NCBI GenBank assembly: GCA_002898255.1 | Contig: BEIE01000001.1 | Location: 372,001-436,000, forward strand | Direction: 5' to 3' | DNA: 64,000 bases | Origin: a bacterium HR28 | Lineage (GTDB): Bacteria > Chloroflexota > Chloroflexia > Thermomicrobiales > Thermomicrobiaceae | In this document: piece after piece, positions 37,435 through 45,676 of the stretch | How positions within the stretch are numbered: position 1 is the first letter of the stretch | How the letters are laid out: every line of letters starts with the position of its first letter | The notes under the pieces: generated by a model | The model's input: the letters and a program-made list of their open reading frames with translations, nothing else | Databases searched by the model: none | What the model was told of the DNA's origin: nothing | Program-made: the position numbers and the translations under genes

Positions 37435-38497
37435 CAAGTTGCACGACAAGCTGCCGGTAGCCCTCGGGATCCGGTTGAGGCAACGCGCGGGCGAAGACGT
37501 GTGTCACTCCGAGCGCGGCAAGTCGAGCTAGCCGCGCTCGGAGTTCTTTTGCTGACCCGATCAAGCACAGCTGGGCGAGGAGTTCTGTCGGGACGAGTTT
37601 GCGGATCGCTGTTGGATCGACGGACCTCCGGAGGTCATGCCAGGGACGTCCGGCACGCAGGAGGTCTTCGGTACCGAGGAACCGGCGGAGGTCAGCAATC
37701 AGGCGCTCCGTGTCGAAGCCAGGGACGACGACCTGCTGAGCCATTCCGGGAAGCGTGCAGAGCAAGGCGAAGACGACTTTCCGTTCCTCGAGCTCCGGCT
37801 CGGGATCGTCTGTCAGGACGAGGTTGCCCCGCAGGAAGACAGGGAACGCCCTAGGATCACGTCCAGCCGTCGCGACAGCTGCACGGACCTCAGGGAGGAT
37901 CTGCGAGAGAAACAGTTCGCTGGCAAAATCGGCAATCAGGATGCCATCGGCGAACCGCGCTGCGAGTTCGCGCGCTCGCGGCCCTAGCGCCGCCAGATAG
38001 ATCGGAATCTGCTGCTGCAGCGGCGCGATGCTCAGCGGCCAATCTCGAACCCGAAATCGCTGCCCGTCCAGCGAGGCACGGTACGGCGGCTGCCACCACT
38101 GCCGGAGAAGCTGGATCGTCTCAGTAAGCGCGACGAGCGGATCCCTCGTCTCCATCCCAAGACCGAAGCGATAGAACTCTGGTTGTCCACGGCCGAGACC
38201 AAGGAAAGCCCGACCACCAGTGAGGCGATCGAGCGTGGCGAGCGCCATGGCGATCTGCACCGGATGACGCAGGAACGGGCTCGTGACACCGGTTCCGAGG
38301 CGGATCCGCTCGGTGCGCGGCGCGGCCGCGGCTGCAACGGCAATTGCATCCCAGCCGTCAGGATCCTCACTGAGCCAGACCGAGTGGAAGCCCCCGCGAT
38401 CGGCGGCCATGATCGTCTCGAGCGTCCAAGCAACCGCAGCATGCGGATCACGTGCACGAGCCCAACGATGGTGCGAAAGATCGAGACAGAGCTCCAC
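37406..38497 (-). CDS. LLM class flavin-dependent oxidoreductase
   Basis: This 363-residue TIM-barrel protein of the bacterial luciferase superfamily shows TERIRLGTGVTSPFLRHPVQ, GGRAFLGLGRGQPEFYRFG and PIYLAALGPRARELAARFAD, typical of FMN- or F420-using members. The GTG at 38497 follows GAGGT, which overlaps the amidase stop (9-bp gap). It is the third gene of a minus-strand operon with an AtzG-like protein and an amidase, which suggests degradation of a nitrogen-containing organic compound. Cofactor and substrate are unknown. Confidence 0.88.
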   Translation of the reverse strand: MELCLDLSHHRWARARDPHAAVAWTLETIMAADRGGFHSVWLSEDPDGWDAIAVAAAAAPRTERIRLGTGVTSPFLRHPVQIAMALATLDRLTGGRAFLGLGRGQPEFYRFGLGMETRDPLVALTETIQLLRQWWQPPYRASLDGQRFRVRDWPLSIAPLQQQIPIYLAALGPRARELAARFADGILIADFASELFLSQILPEVRAAVATAGRDPRAFPVFLRGNLVLTDDPEPELEERKVVFALLCTLPGMAQQVVVPGFDTERLIADLRRFLGTEDLLRAGRPWHDLRRSVDPTAIRKLVPTELLAQLCLIGSAKELRARLARLAALGVTHVFARALPQPDPEGYRQLVVQLVSALAEPES

Positions 38498-38506
38498 CGA
38501 AGTACC

Positions 38507-39913
38507 TCAGCTGAAGGCAAGCGGTGGCCGATGGCGATGCCAATCGGTACGTGCTTGGTAGGAGCGAGCGAGAGCGAGCAAGGTGCTCTCGTCACCAGCC
38601 CGTCCCACGAACTGCATCCCGGTCGGGAGACCGCGCTCACCAAACCCGTTCGGCACGCTGATCGCCGGTAGCCCTGCCAGGTTACTCGCCGCGCTCAGGG
38701 GAGTACGCCGCGCCGGTCCAGCATACTCGTCAAAGCGACTCGTCAGTGGACTTGCAACGACCAACGTGCTCGGGGCAACGATCGCATCGTACGGGGCAAG
38801 CAGCGACGCGAGTTCCTCCCGCAACTGGCGGCGGATTCGCTGGGCGCGAAGGTAGTCGACCGCCGGAATCGTGAGGCCAGCGATGCCACCGACTCGATCT
38901 TCGGGCGCTGTCAGCGTGCGCGTCGCGCCGCTAGCCACGAGTTCCTCGAAGGCACTTGCGGCCTCGGCGGTGAGCACAATGCGGATCACCTCGCCGTATG
39001 GGCGGTCAGGGAGGGCAATTGGTTCGAGCGTCGCGAACTCGCTCAAGACCGCCAGCGCCGCGCGGAAATTCGCAACCACTTCTGGCTGTGCGAACTCCAG
39101 ACCCGTTTCGAGGACACCGATTCGGAAGCCCTGCTTCTGTTCCGACACAGGTGCGTCGGACCATGGTTGCGGAATGGTCGCTGGATCGCGTGGATCAGGA
39201 CCAGCCACAGCGGCAAGCACAAGCGCACAATCATCTGCACTCCGTGCGAGCGGACCTATCTTGTCCAGTGTCCAGCTCAAGGTCATCGCGCCGAAGCGAC
39301 TCACTCGCCCGTAGGTAGGACGCAACCCGGTCACGCCGCAATAGCTGGCGGGAACGATGATCGATCCCCACGTCTCGGTACCAAGCGCGAAGGGAACGAG
39401 GTCAGCTGCTACCGCTGCCGCTGGACCAGTTGAAGAGCCTCCGCTCCATGCGTCCATGTTCCAGGGGTTGATCCCTGGCCCAGTGAAGGACGCATTCGGC
39501 TGCTCGTACCCCATTCCTCCGGCCAATTCGACTGTAGCGAGCTTGGCCACAAGGACCGCACCGGCCTCGCGCAAGCGAGCAATCGCTGTCGCGTCTTCCG
39601 GAAAGTGCTGCTGGCGGAGAGGCGCGGCCCCCCAGGTCGTCGGGTACCCAGCAGCAGCGAGAAGATCTTTGGCACCATACGGAATTCCATGGAGCGGGCC
39701 ACGGTCGATACCCGCCGCCAGTTCCGCTTCCGCACGACGGGCCTCGTCCAATGCGCGCTCCGCGGTCAGCGTAACGACAGCGTTCAGCCGTTTGCCAATC
39801 CGCTCGAGCCGTCGTAGTGCGAGTTCAGCGAGTTCGACTGGACTCGTCTCCCGACGGCGAAGCAACACTGCTAACTCGCGGAGAGAACGATGAGCAAGCT
39901 CATCCTGAGTCAT
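38507..39913 (-). CDS. Amidase signature family hydrolase
   Basis: This 468-residue enzyme has the catalytic Lys in PYGAKDLL, the cis-Ser in GGSSTGPAAAVAA and the nucleophilic Ser in TETWGSIIVPAS, so the Ser-cisSer-Lys triad is intact. Its substrate may be an amide, a urea-like compound or allophanate-like. The start overlaps the stop of the small gene upstream by 4 bp, which implies coupled translation and a shared complex, as in AtzG-AtzE or GatC-GatA. Confidence 0.92.
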   Translation of the reverse strand: MTQDELAHRSLRELAVLLRRRETSPVELAELALRRLERIGKRLNAVVTLTAERALDEARRAEAELAAGIDRGPLHGIPYGAKDLLAAAGYPTTWGAAPLRQQHFPEDATAIARLREAGAVLVAKLATVELAGGMGYEQPNASFTGPGINPWNMDAWSGGSSTGPAAAVAADLVPFALGTETWGSIIVPASYCGVTGLRPTYGRVSRFGAMTLSWTLDKIGPLARSADDCALVLAAVAGPDPRDPATIPQPWSDAPVSEQKQGFRIGVLETGLEFAQPEVVANFRAALAVLSEFATLEPIALPDRPYGEVIRIVLTAEAASAFEELVASGATRTLTAPEDRVGGIAGLTIPAVDYLRAQRIRRQLREELASLLAPYDAIVAPSTLVVASPLTSRFDEYAGPARRTPLSAASNLAGLPAISVPNGFGERGLPTGMQFVGRAGDESTLLALARSYQARTDWHRHRPPLAFS

Positions 39914-40113
39914 TGCCTTGTTCCCACTTGAAAGAGAAAGTCGGGTTCATCGGCGTTCGTCAACGGGAACGCACGCAGTTTGCGGCTCGCTTCTACGAGC
40001 TCCCGAATCTGCGCGCGGAGACGCGCCTGCTCGTCTTCGTCGAACCAGCCAGGGAAGCGCGCCAGTACCAATGCGAGACGCTGCTCAACTTCGACATCGA
40101 GCTCGTCCGACAT
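39910..40113 (-). CDS. AtzG-like (DUF4089-type) small subunit
   Basis: This 67-residue protein consists of two helices followed by an FPLTNADEPDFLF tail, the pattern of AtzG/GatC-like proteins that wrap around an amidase subunit. GGAG precedes the ATG, and the stop overlaps the amidase start. By analogy with AtzG-AtzE it should stabilise the amidase. The sequence is short, so the family call rests on the tail motif and the gene order. Confidence 0.75.
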   Translation of the reverse strand: MSDELDVEVEQRLALVLARFPGWFDEDEQARLRAQIRELVEASRKLRAFPLTNADEPDFLFQVGTRQ

Positions 40114-40315
40114 TGCTCGACTCCGTTCCCAGTGGACTCTACCACGAACCAGCCATTCGGCGAACCCAAGAGGCCTAACCGGAGCCGCTCACACTAGGGC
40201 AGGAGAAGATGGAGGGCTCGGTGCCTCTCTGGAATGAGAAGTAAAACCTGCAGCGACAGGACTCGTACGGCTGGAGTGAGATCGGTGCAGCACACGTCCT
40301 ATGGTCCGCACGGAC

Positions 40316-40344
40316 TTGTGCGACGGGTGAGGATGCGATACACT
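40316..40344 (+). promoter_or_regulatory. Promoter of the terC riboswitch transcript
   Basis: TTGTGC (40316-40321) and TACACT (40339-40344) are 17 bp apart. The start point falls at about 40350, just upstream of the riboswitch. Confidence 0.65.
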
Positions 40345-40349
40345 CCTGC

Positions 40350-40449
40350 CCGCGTGGGGAGTAGCCTCCCAGCAGGAAGCTGCTGGTGCGCCTGGTCGTC
40401 AACACAGGGTTAACCCCTCGGCTAGGCGAGGCGGAGAGGCGAGACCACG
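40350..40449 (+). ncRNA. yybP-ykoY (manganese) riboswitch
   Basis: The conserved blocks of this aptamer are present in order: GGGGAGTAGCC (40356-40366), a hairpin, CGTCAACAC (40397-40405), CTCGGCTAGGCGAGGC (about 40418-40432) and GGCGAGACC (about 40438-40446). The class senses Mn2+ and commonly precedes TerC/Alx/MntP/P-type ATPase genes, and terC follows here. The 3' blocks form the 5' arm of the terminator, so ligand binding should allow read-through. Confidence 0.93.
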
Positions 40450-40490
40450 ACGGACGATTTGGTCCGTCTGGCTCGCCTCTCCGCTCATTT
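40431..40490 (+). terminator. Riboswitch expression-platform terminator
   Basis: A 13-bp stem (40431-40443 with 40472-40484) is topped by a further 7-bp stem (40449-40455 with 40462-40468) and followed by TCATTTC. Confidence 0.85.
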
Positions 40491-40531
40491 CTGGGGAGGG
40501 TCAGAGGGCCTCAAGGAGGTAAGGGGTCACA

Positions 40532-41491
40532 ATGGTCGAAGTGCCGCTATGGGGCTGGTTCGCGTTCATTGGACTCATCCTGGTTCTCCTCGCGCTTGAC
40601 CTTGGCGTCTTCCATCGGAAGGCGCATGTCGTTGAGATGAAGGAAGCTGGCCTGTGGATCGCATTTTGGGTGTCGCTCTCGCTCCTCTTCGGAATTTTCC
40701 TCTGGTTCATCGAGGGGCATGAAGCCGGCCTTCAGTATTTCACTGGCTACTTGATCGAACTCTCCCTCTCGGCTGACAACATGTTTGTATTCGTCTTGAT
40801 CTTCACGGCCTTCGCGGTTCCCGCACAGTACCAGCACCGCGTGCTGTACTACGGAATCCTGGGTGCGCTCCTGATGCGTGGGGCGATGATCCTCGGTGGT
40901 GCCTGGTTGATCAAGGAGTTCCATTGGATTCTTTACCTCTTCGGCGCATTCCTGGTTTTCACGGGCATCCGCATGCTCTTGGAACGTGAGGAACGCGAGG
41001 TGGATGTCGAGAATAACATCGCCATCCGTATCGTCTCGCGTTTCGCACCTATCGTCCCACGCTACTTTGAGCAGCATTTCTTCGTGCGGATCGATGGGAA
41101 ACGCTACGCGACGCCGCTCATTGTCGTGCTCGTCCTCGTCGAACTGACCGACCTCATGTTCGCGCTCGACTCGATCCCAGCGATCTTTGCCGTGACACGT
41201 GATCCCTTCATTGTGTTCTCTTCGAACGTCTTCGCGATCCTTGGACTCCGCTCGATGTATTTCCTTCTGGCTGGACTCGTCCGGCGCTTGGCCTACTTGC
41301 GCTATGGCCTCGCCTTCATCTTGAGTTACATTGGTGTGAAAATGCTCATTCAGGACTTCTACAAGATTCCGACAGTAGTCTCGCTTGGTATCGTGATCGT
41401 CACGCTGGCGATCAGCGTGGTCGTCTCCCTGCTTCTCGCCGAGCGACGGCTGGTGCGCCACCATGCGGAGGTGACACAAGCCAATGAGTAG
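40532..41491 (+). CDS. TerC/Alx family membrane protein, probable Mn2+ exporter
   Basis: This 319-residue protein has about nine membrane helices. Two acidic membrane motifs characteristic of TerC/Alx are present: LSLSADNMFVFVLIF (about residue 80) and TDLMFALDSIPAIFAVT (about residue 206). The family exports manganese or metallates exported enzymes. AAGGAGG precedes the ATG. Control by the upstream manganese riboswitch supports a role in Mn2+ efflux. The stress-protein gene follows after 51 bp and probably shares the transcript. Confidence 0.93.
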   Translation: MVEVPLWGWFAFIGLILVLLALDLGVFHRKAHVVEMKEAGLWIAFWVSLSLLFGIFLWFIEGHEAGLQYFTGYLIELSLSADNMFVFVLIFTAFAVPAQYQHRVLYYGILGALLMRGAMILGGAWLIKEFHWILYLFGAFLVFTGIRMLLEREEREVDVENNIAIRIVSRFAPIVPRYFEQHFFVRIDGKRYATPLIVVLVLVELTDLMFALDSIPAIFAVTRDPFIVFSSNVFAILGLRSMYFLLAGLVRRLAYLRYGLAFILSYIGVKMLIQDFYKIPTVVSLGIVIVTLAISVVVSLLLAERRLVRHHAEVTQANE

Positions 41492-41542
41492 TGGGCCACT
41501 TGGTGATAGGCCTGCTCATGGAATCAGGGGAGGGAGAAAACC

Positions 41543-42451
41543 GTGCCCACATTCATCGTTCCGCTGGAATATGACCGCACAAAGCCACATCCTCACGGGA
41601 TCAGTGAGCGTGTCCTGCCCTGGGCACGCGCCCTGGCGCGGCGTCTTGCAGCCCCAGTCGTCTTAGTGGCCGTCCTCGAAGTTCCGGTTGGGCTCCGTTC
41701 TGTGAAGGAGCAAGAACTCCTTCGAGCCCTGCTCGAGGATTGGCGCGCGGAGTGCCGCGCCTACCTGGAAGAAGTTGCTCAGACGTTCCCTCAGGAGGCT
41801 CCCATCCGCATCGTCATTGAAGAGGGAGATCCAGCACTCGTCCTCACACGCCTGGCGGAAGAAACAGCCGATCCACTCGTTGTCATGGCAGCGCATGCCC
41901 GTGCCGGATGGCGCCGTGTGGTACTCGGTTCAGTGACGGCGCAGGTAATCGCGAGCGGGGTCACCCCCGTCTTTGTTGTTCCCGCACACGTGCCACCACC
42001 AGATGAGGCCGAGCTCGTCCTCGACCGGGCACTCGTCCCACTCGACGGCTCACGACTCGCAGAAAGAGCACTCGATCTCTTGCCGCTCCTCGGGACAGAG
42101 GGCTGGGAAGTCCTACTCCTCCATGTCCGCGAGGGACGTCCCCGCCGCATCGAAGCAGACGTCGCTGGCGATGATCCGTCCACGTATCTCCGTGAACTCG
42201 CCGAACGCCTGGTTGCACGTGGCTATCGCGTCGAGTGGCTGGTCGCCGATGGACGGCCCGCCCAAGTGATCGTCGAGGTCGCGCGCGAGCGGGCAGCAGA
42301 TCTCATCGTCATGGTCACTCATGGTTGGAGTGGACTGCGTGATGTGGTGATGGGTTCAACCGCCGAACAGGTGCTCGCCCAGGCACCGGTACCAGTCCTG
42401 GTGCGGCGGCCGGCGCCACTCACTCCTCCAACTGGTACGGCACCATCGTGA
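41543..42451 (+). CDS. Tandem universal stress protein
   Basis: This 302-residue protein consists of two UspA domains (about 1-147 and 158-293). The second has the full ATP-binding pattern GWSGLRDVVMGSTAEQV. The first has RAGWRRVVLGSVTAQV, also close to consensus. The GTG start follows GGGGAGGGAG. Its position behind terC suggests induction together with it, although it may also have a promoter of its own. The last 32 bp overlap the convergent permease gene. Confidence 0.92.
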   Translation: MPTFIVPLEYDRTKPHPHGISERVLPWARALARRLAAPVVLVAVLEVPVGLRSVKEQELLRALLEDWRAECRAYLEEVAQTFPQEAPIRIVIEEGDPALVLTRLAEETADPLVVMAAHARAGWRRVVLGSVTAQVIASGVTPVFVVPAHVPPPDEAELVLDRALVPLDGSRLAERALDLLPLLGTEGWEVLLLHVREGRPRRIEADVAGDDPSTYLRELAERLVARGYRVEWLVADGRPAQVIVEVARERAADLIVMVTHGWSGLRDVVMGSTAEQVLAQAPVPVLVRRPAPLTPPTGTAPS

Positions 42452-44438
42452 TCGCAAGATCAGGGATCTGGACGAGCGCGCGCCGGAGGCGCCAGGCAGT
42501 CTGGGTATGGAGCAGCCGTTCCCACCAGTGCGCGGTGACGAACTCCGGGATAACCACTGTGACGAGCGGAGCTCCTTTCTCACGGTGGAGCTTTTCGATG
42601 ACTGCAACCAGGGGCCCAAGGAGTTCCCGATACGGCGATTCGACGATGATCAGGGGAATCGTGAGACCAGCCTCACGCCAGCGTTGCTGCAACACTTCTC
42701 CCGACTCGGGCTCGGTTGCCACGTGAACAGCAACGACATCGTCCGCGATCGAACGCGCGTAGGCAAGGGCGGTTAAGGAGGCGCGGTTCAGTGATGCAAT
42801 GGGAACGATCGCCACGCTCCGCCGGAGGCCGAAGCGCAACCGACGGCGGACCTCGTCAGTCGTGACACGCAGCTGTTCGGCCACAGAGACATAGTGGCGG
42901 TGAATTGCGAGCATCATTCCGATCAGTGCCGGGATAAGCAAGACAACCATCCAGGCACCGTGAACGAATTTCGTAACCACTACCACCACGGTCACAACGC
43001 CAGTAGCAATGGCTCCGATACCGTTAATAACGAGACTGTGCCACGAGAGGTGCCGGAGACTCCCATTGGCACTTCTCCACCAGTGCACGACCATGCTCGA
43101 CTGCGAGAGGGTGAACGCCGTGAAGACACCAACCGCGTAGAGTGGGATCAGCGCCGAGACACTCGCCTGACGGATGACAACCAGCAGGCTGGTAAAGAGG
43201 CCGAGCGTGACGATCCCCGTGGAGAAGGCGAGCCGATCCCCTTGAAAGCGGAACTGCCTCGGTAGGAAGCGATCGCGCGCCAAAAAGTAGGCCAAGCGCG
43301 GGAAGTCAGCAAAAGCCGTATTCGCTGCGAGAAAGAGGATCAAGGCAGTCGCCGCTTGCACAACGTAGTAGAAGGGTGAATCGTCGACGAGCGTTCGTGC
43401 CAGTTGAGAAACGATCGTCTCGCGTTCACTCGGAACGAGATGGAAGTGGTAACTCAGAAGAGTAATACCGCTGAACAGAAATCCGAGAATCAGCCCCATA
43501 GCGAGAAGCGTCGTTCGGGCATTCTCGGCTTGCGGCTCCTTAAATGCGGGAACGCCATCAGCGATCGCCTCGACACCCGTCAAGGCCGTACTTCCCGATG
43601 CGAAAGCGCGGAGGATGAGGAAAAGCGTGAGTGGGCTGGACGGCGCAGGTACCTCATGCCGCACCGGATGTGGCGTGGGGCCAATACCCACGAGCGACGC
43701 CAGCCCGAGAAGAATCAGCGCCCCAACACAGATGATGAACGCATAGGTGGGAAGCATGAAAATCGTCGCGCTCTCGCGGACTCCCCGCAGATTGATCACC
43801 GTGAGCAACAGAATGGCCGTGACCGCCAATTCAACCCGATAGGGATACAGCGAAGGGAATGCGGAGGTGATTGCAGCGACACCAGCTGAGATACTCACCG
43901 CAACGGTCAAGACGTAGTCACTGAGAAGCGCAGCAGCGGCGAGCAGGGCCGGACCAGTACCCAAATTGTCTTTGGTTACGATGTACGTGCCGCCACCGTG
44001 TGGATAGGCATGGATCGTTTGACGATACGAGAAGATGACGATCGCAAGAAGCGCCACGATGGCGGCACCGATCGGCACGACGAATGCATAAGCCGCTGTA
44101 CCCGCGAGGATCAGGACACGGAGGATCTCTTCAGTCGCGTACGCTGTCGACGAGAGCGCATCTGAGGAGAAGACCGCGAGTGCCTTTGCCTTGCCGATCC
44201 GCTGGTGAGCCGCTTCTGCGGTGCGGAGCGGATAACCAATCAACGCCCGCCGGAGACGCACCCACACTTTGCCCAAGAGTCCCGACGGCTCCGCTAGTTC
44301 GGCGACAAAACGCCCTGGGGCGATCTCCCGGAGAGGAAGGTCGCTCGAGGCGACGTGGCGGATATAGCGGTCTCCCGGGTGCGTCCCCGGGATGCTCGTT
44401 CCGTTGCGGATCAACGAGCTTTGTTCGTCGGTGCCCAT
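42420..44438 (-). CDS. APC-superfamily permease, KimA/YdaO-like
   Basis: The 672-residue protein has an N-terminal cytoplasmic segment of about 80 residues, twelve membrane helices (about 95-510) and a C-terminal soluble domain (about 520-672). Motifs such as VFSSDALSSTAYATEEIL, PHGGGTYIVTKDNLG and TALTGVEAIADGVPAF match the large APC permeases that include the proton-coupled potassium importer KimA. Potassium is therefore the likely substrate, but amino acids cannot be excluded. The ATG lies behind a hairpin with GGATGGGAG between them. A TATACT -10 box is at 44493-44488. Confidence 0.85.
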   Translation of the reverse strand: MGTDEQSSLIRNGTSIPGTHPGDRYIRHVASSDLPLREIAPGRFVAELAEPSGLLGKVWVRLRRALIGYPLRTAEAAHQRIGKAKALAVFSSDALSSTAYATEEILRVLILAGTAAYAFVVPIGAAIVALLAIVIFSYRQTIHAYPHGGGTYIVTKDNLGTGPALLAAAALLSDYVLTVAVSISAGVAAITSAFPSLYPYRVELAVTAILLLTVINLRGVRESATIFMLPTYAFIICVGALILLGLASLVGIGPTPHPVRHEVPAPSSPLTLFLILRAFASGSTALTGVEAIADGVPAFKEPQAENARTTLLAMGLILGFLFSGITLLSYHFHLVPSERETIVSQLARTLVDDSPFYYVVQAATALILFLAANTAFADFPRLAYFLARDRFLPRQFRFQGDRLAFSTGIVTLGLFTSLLVVIRQASVSALIPLYAVGVFTAFTLSQSSMVVHWWRSANGSLRHLSWHSLVINGIGAIATGVVTVVVVVTKFVHGAWMVVLLIPALIGMMLAIHRHYVSVAEQLRVTTDEVRRRLRFGLRRSVAIVPIASLNRASLTALAYARSIADDVVAVHVATEPESGEVLQQRWREAGLTIPLIIVESPYRELLGPLVAVIEKLHREKGAPLVTVVIPEFVTAHWWERLLHTQTAWRLRRALVQIPDLAITMVPYQLEE

Positions 44439-44448
44439 CTCCCATCCA

Positions 44449-44476
44449 GCGGAGCAGGACTGGTCACCTGCTCCGC
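44449..44476 (-). promoter_or_regulatory. Hairpin directly upstream of the permease ribosome site
   Basis: GCGGAGCAGG and CCTGCTCCGC (10 bp, perfect, 8-base loop) lie between the -10 box and the ribosome site of the permease gene. There is no T-run. It may control translation or mRNA stability. It does not match the c-di-AMP riboswitch consensus. Confidence 0.5.
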
Positions 44477-44720
44477 GCCGGTGGACGAGTATACGCCTCG
44501 GGCAGACAAAGTGAGGACCACGTTTAACAGGGAGGCATCATCGTCACCCTGAGCTTCCACAGAGGGGGTGTCGCCGAGTACCCCAAACACAAAACGAGCG
44601 ACTGTCAAGAAAGTAGAGGACTAGCCAGTGCCAAACGTGGAGTCTCCTCAAGAGACAGCAACCGTGTCCCGGAATGGTACCCTTGTCCACAGTTGAACGC
44701 GTCTTCGCAGGGGTGGCCCA

Positions 44721-45581
44721 ATGTTCGTGCCAATCCTCCACAGTTGCCCAACTTGCCCAAGCGTCCTCGGGATTACCCTCTATCCGCCAGCGCTGGCGTT
44801 GGTCATCGTTCCAACGCTTGTGTACAGTCTCGCATTGTGGCGGTTACGGCGAATCGGTCGCTCCGTTCCCACGAGCTGGCCGGCGGCGTTCTATGTCGGT
44901 ATGTTCACGGCACTCATTGCCCTGGCCGGTCCGCTCGATACGTGGAACGACGAACTCCTCACAATGCACATGGCGCAACATCTCGTCCTCATTCAGATCA
45001 CAGCACCCCTACTCCTGCTGGGGAGACCGATCCAAGTCATCTTGCGTGGGCTTCCGCCACAGCGCGCTGGCCTACTGACACGCCTGTTGCTCCGGCCAAT
45101 CTGGTCCCGTCGCCTCCTCCAGCTGTTGACGCAGCCGCTGGTGGCTGCGGCACTGGCCAATCTTGCTTTGGTCGTCTGGCACTTTCCGCCCCTCTACAGC
45201 CAGGCAGTCTGGCACCAGTTGGTCCATGACCTGCAGCACGTGAGCTTTTTTGGTACAGCGCTCTTGTTCTGGTGGCCGATTATTGACCCAGTACCACGCC
45301 ACCACCGCGTGAGCGGCCTGTGGGCAAGTCTCATGGTCTTTATCACTGCGGTGATCAGCACAGTGATTGGAGCAATCCTCACGCTTGCTGATAAGGTACT
45401 CTATGAGCCCTATCGCTCCGTCGCTATGCCCTGGGGGTTTACTCCAATGGTCGATCAGCAGGTTGCTGGCCTTCTCATGTGGATTGGTGGCGGCACACTG
45501 TACATCGTGATCATTCTTATCCTCCTTGCTCGCTGGCTCCTCCACGAGGAAGGCCGCCGTATGGCCAGCGAGCCCGCGTGA
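44721..45581 (+). CDS. CtaG-family cytochrome c oxidase assembly protein
   Basis: This 286-residue protein has about seven membrane helices, with the family signature WNDELLTMHMAQHLVLIQ, WHFPPLYSQAVWH, LQHVSFFGTALLFWWP and a C-terminal DQQVAGLLMWIGGG. The conserved His residues may bind copper. CtaG of this caa3 type is needed for assembly of a caa3 oxidase. No oxidase genes are in the window. The ribosome site (AGGGGTGG) is moderate. It is convergent with the ArsO-like gene. Confidence 0.92.
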   Translation: MFVPILHSCPTCPSVLGITLYPPALALVIVPTLVYSLALWRLRRIGRSVPTSWPAAFYVGMFTALIALAGPLDTWNDELLTMHMAQHLVLIQITAPLLLLGRPIQVILRGLPPQRAGLLTRLLLRPIWSRRLLQLLTQPLVAAALANLALVVWHFPPLYSQAVWHQLVHDLQHVSFFGTALLFWWPIIDPVPRHHRVSGLWASLMVFITAVISTVIGAILTLADKVLYEPYRSVAMPWGFTPMVDQQVAGLLMWIGGGTLYIVIILILLARWLLHEEGRRMASEPA

Positions 45582-45676
45582 GACGCCCAGCCGGATACCG
45601 CATACCCTCTTACGGAACACGGATCAACCGTTCCCAACGAAGAGGCCCCCTTCTGGCGAGCAGCCACTACTGGGCA

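Noticed and set aside
44494-44640. Possible c-di-AMP riboswitch before the KimA-like permease
   Set aside because: The conserved blocks of that aptamer are not present. Only a simple hairpin is found near the start codon.
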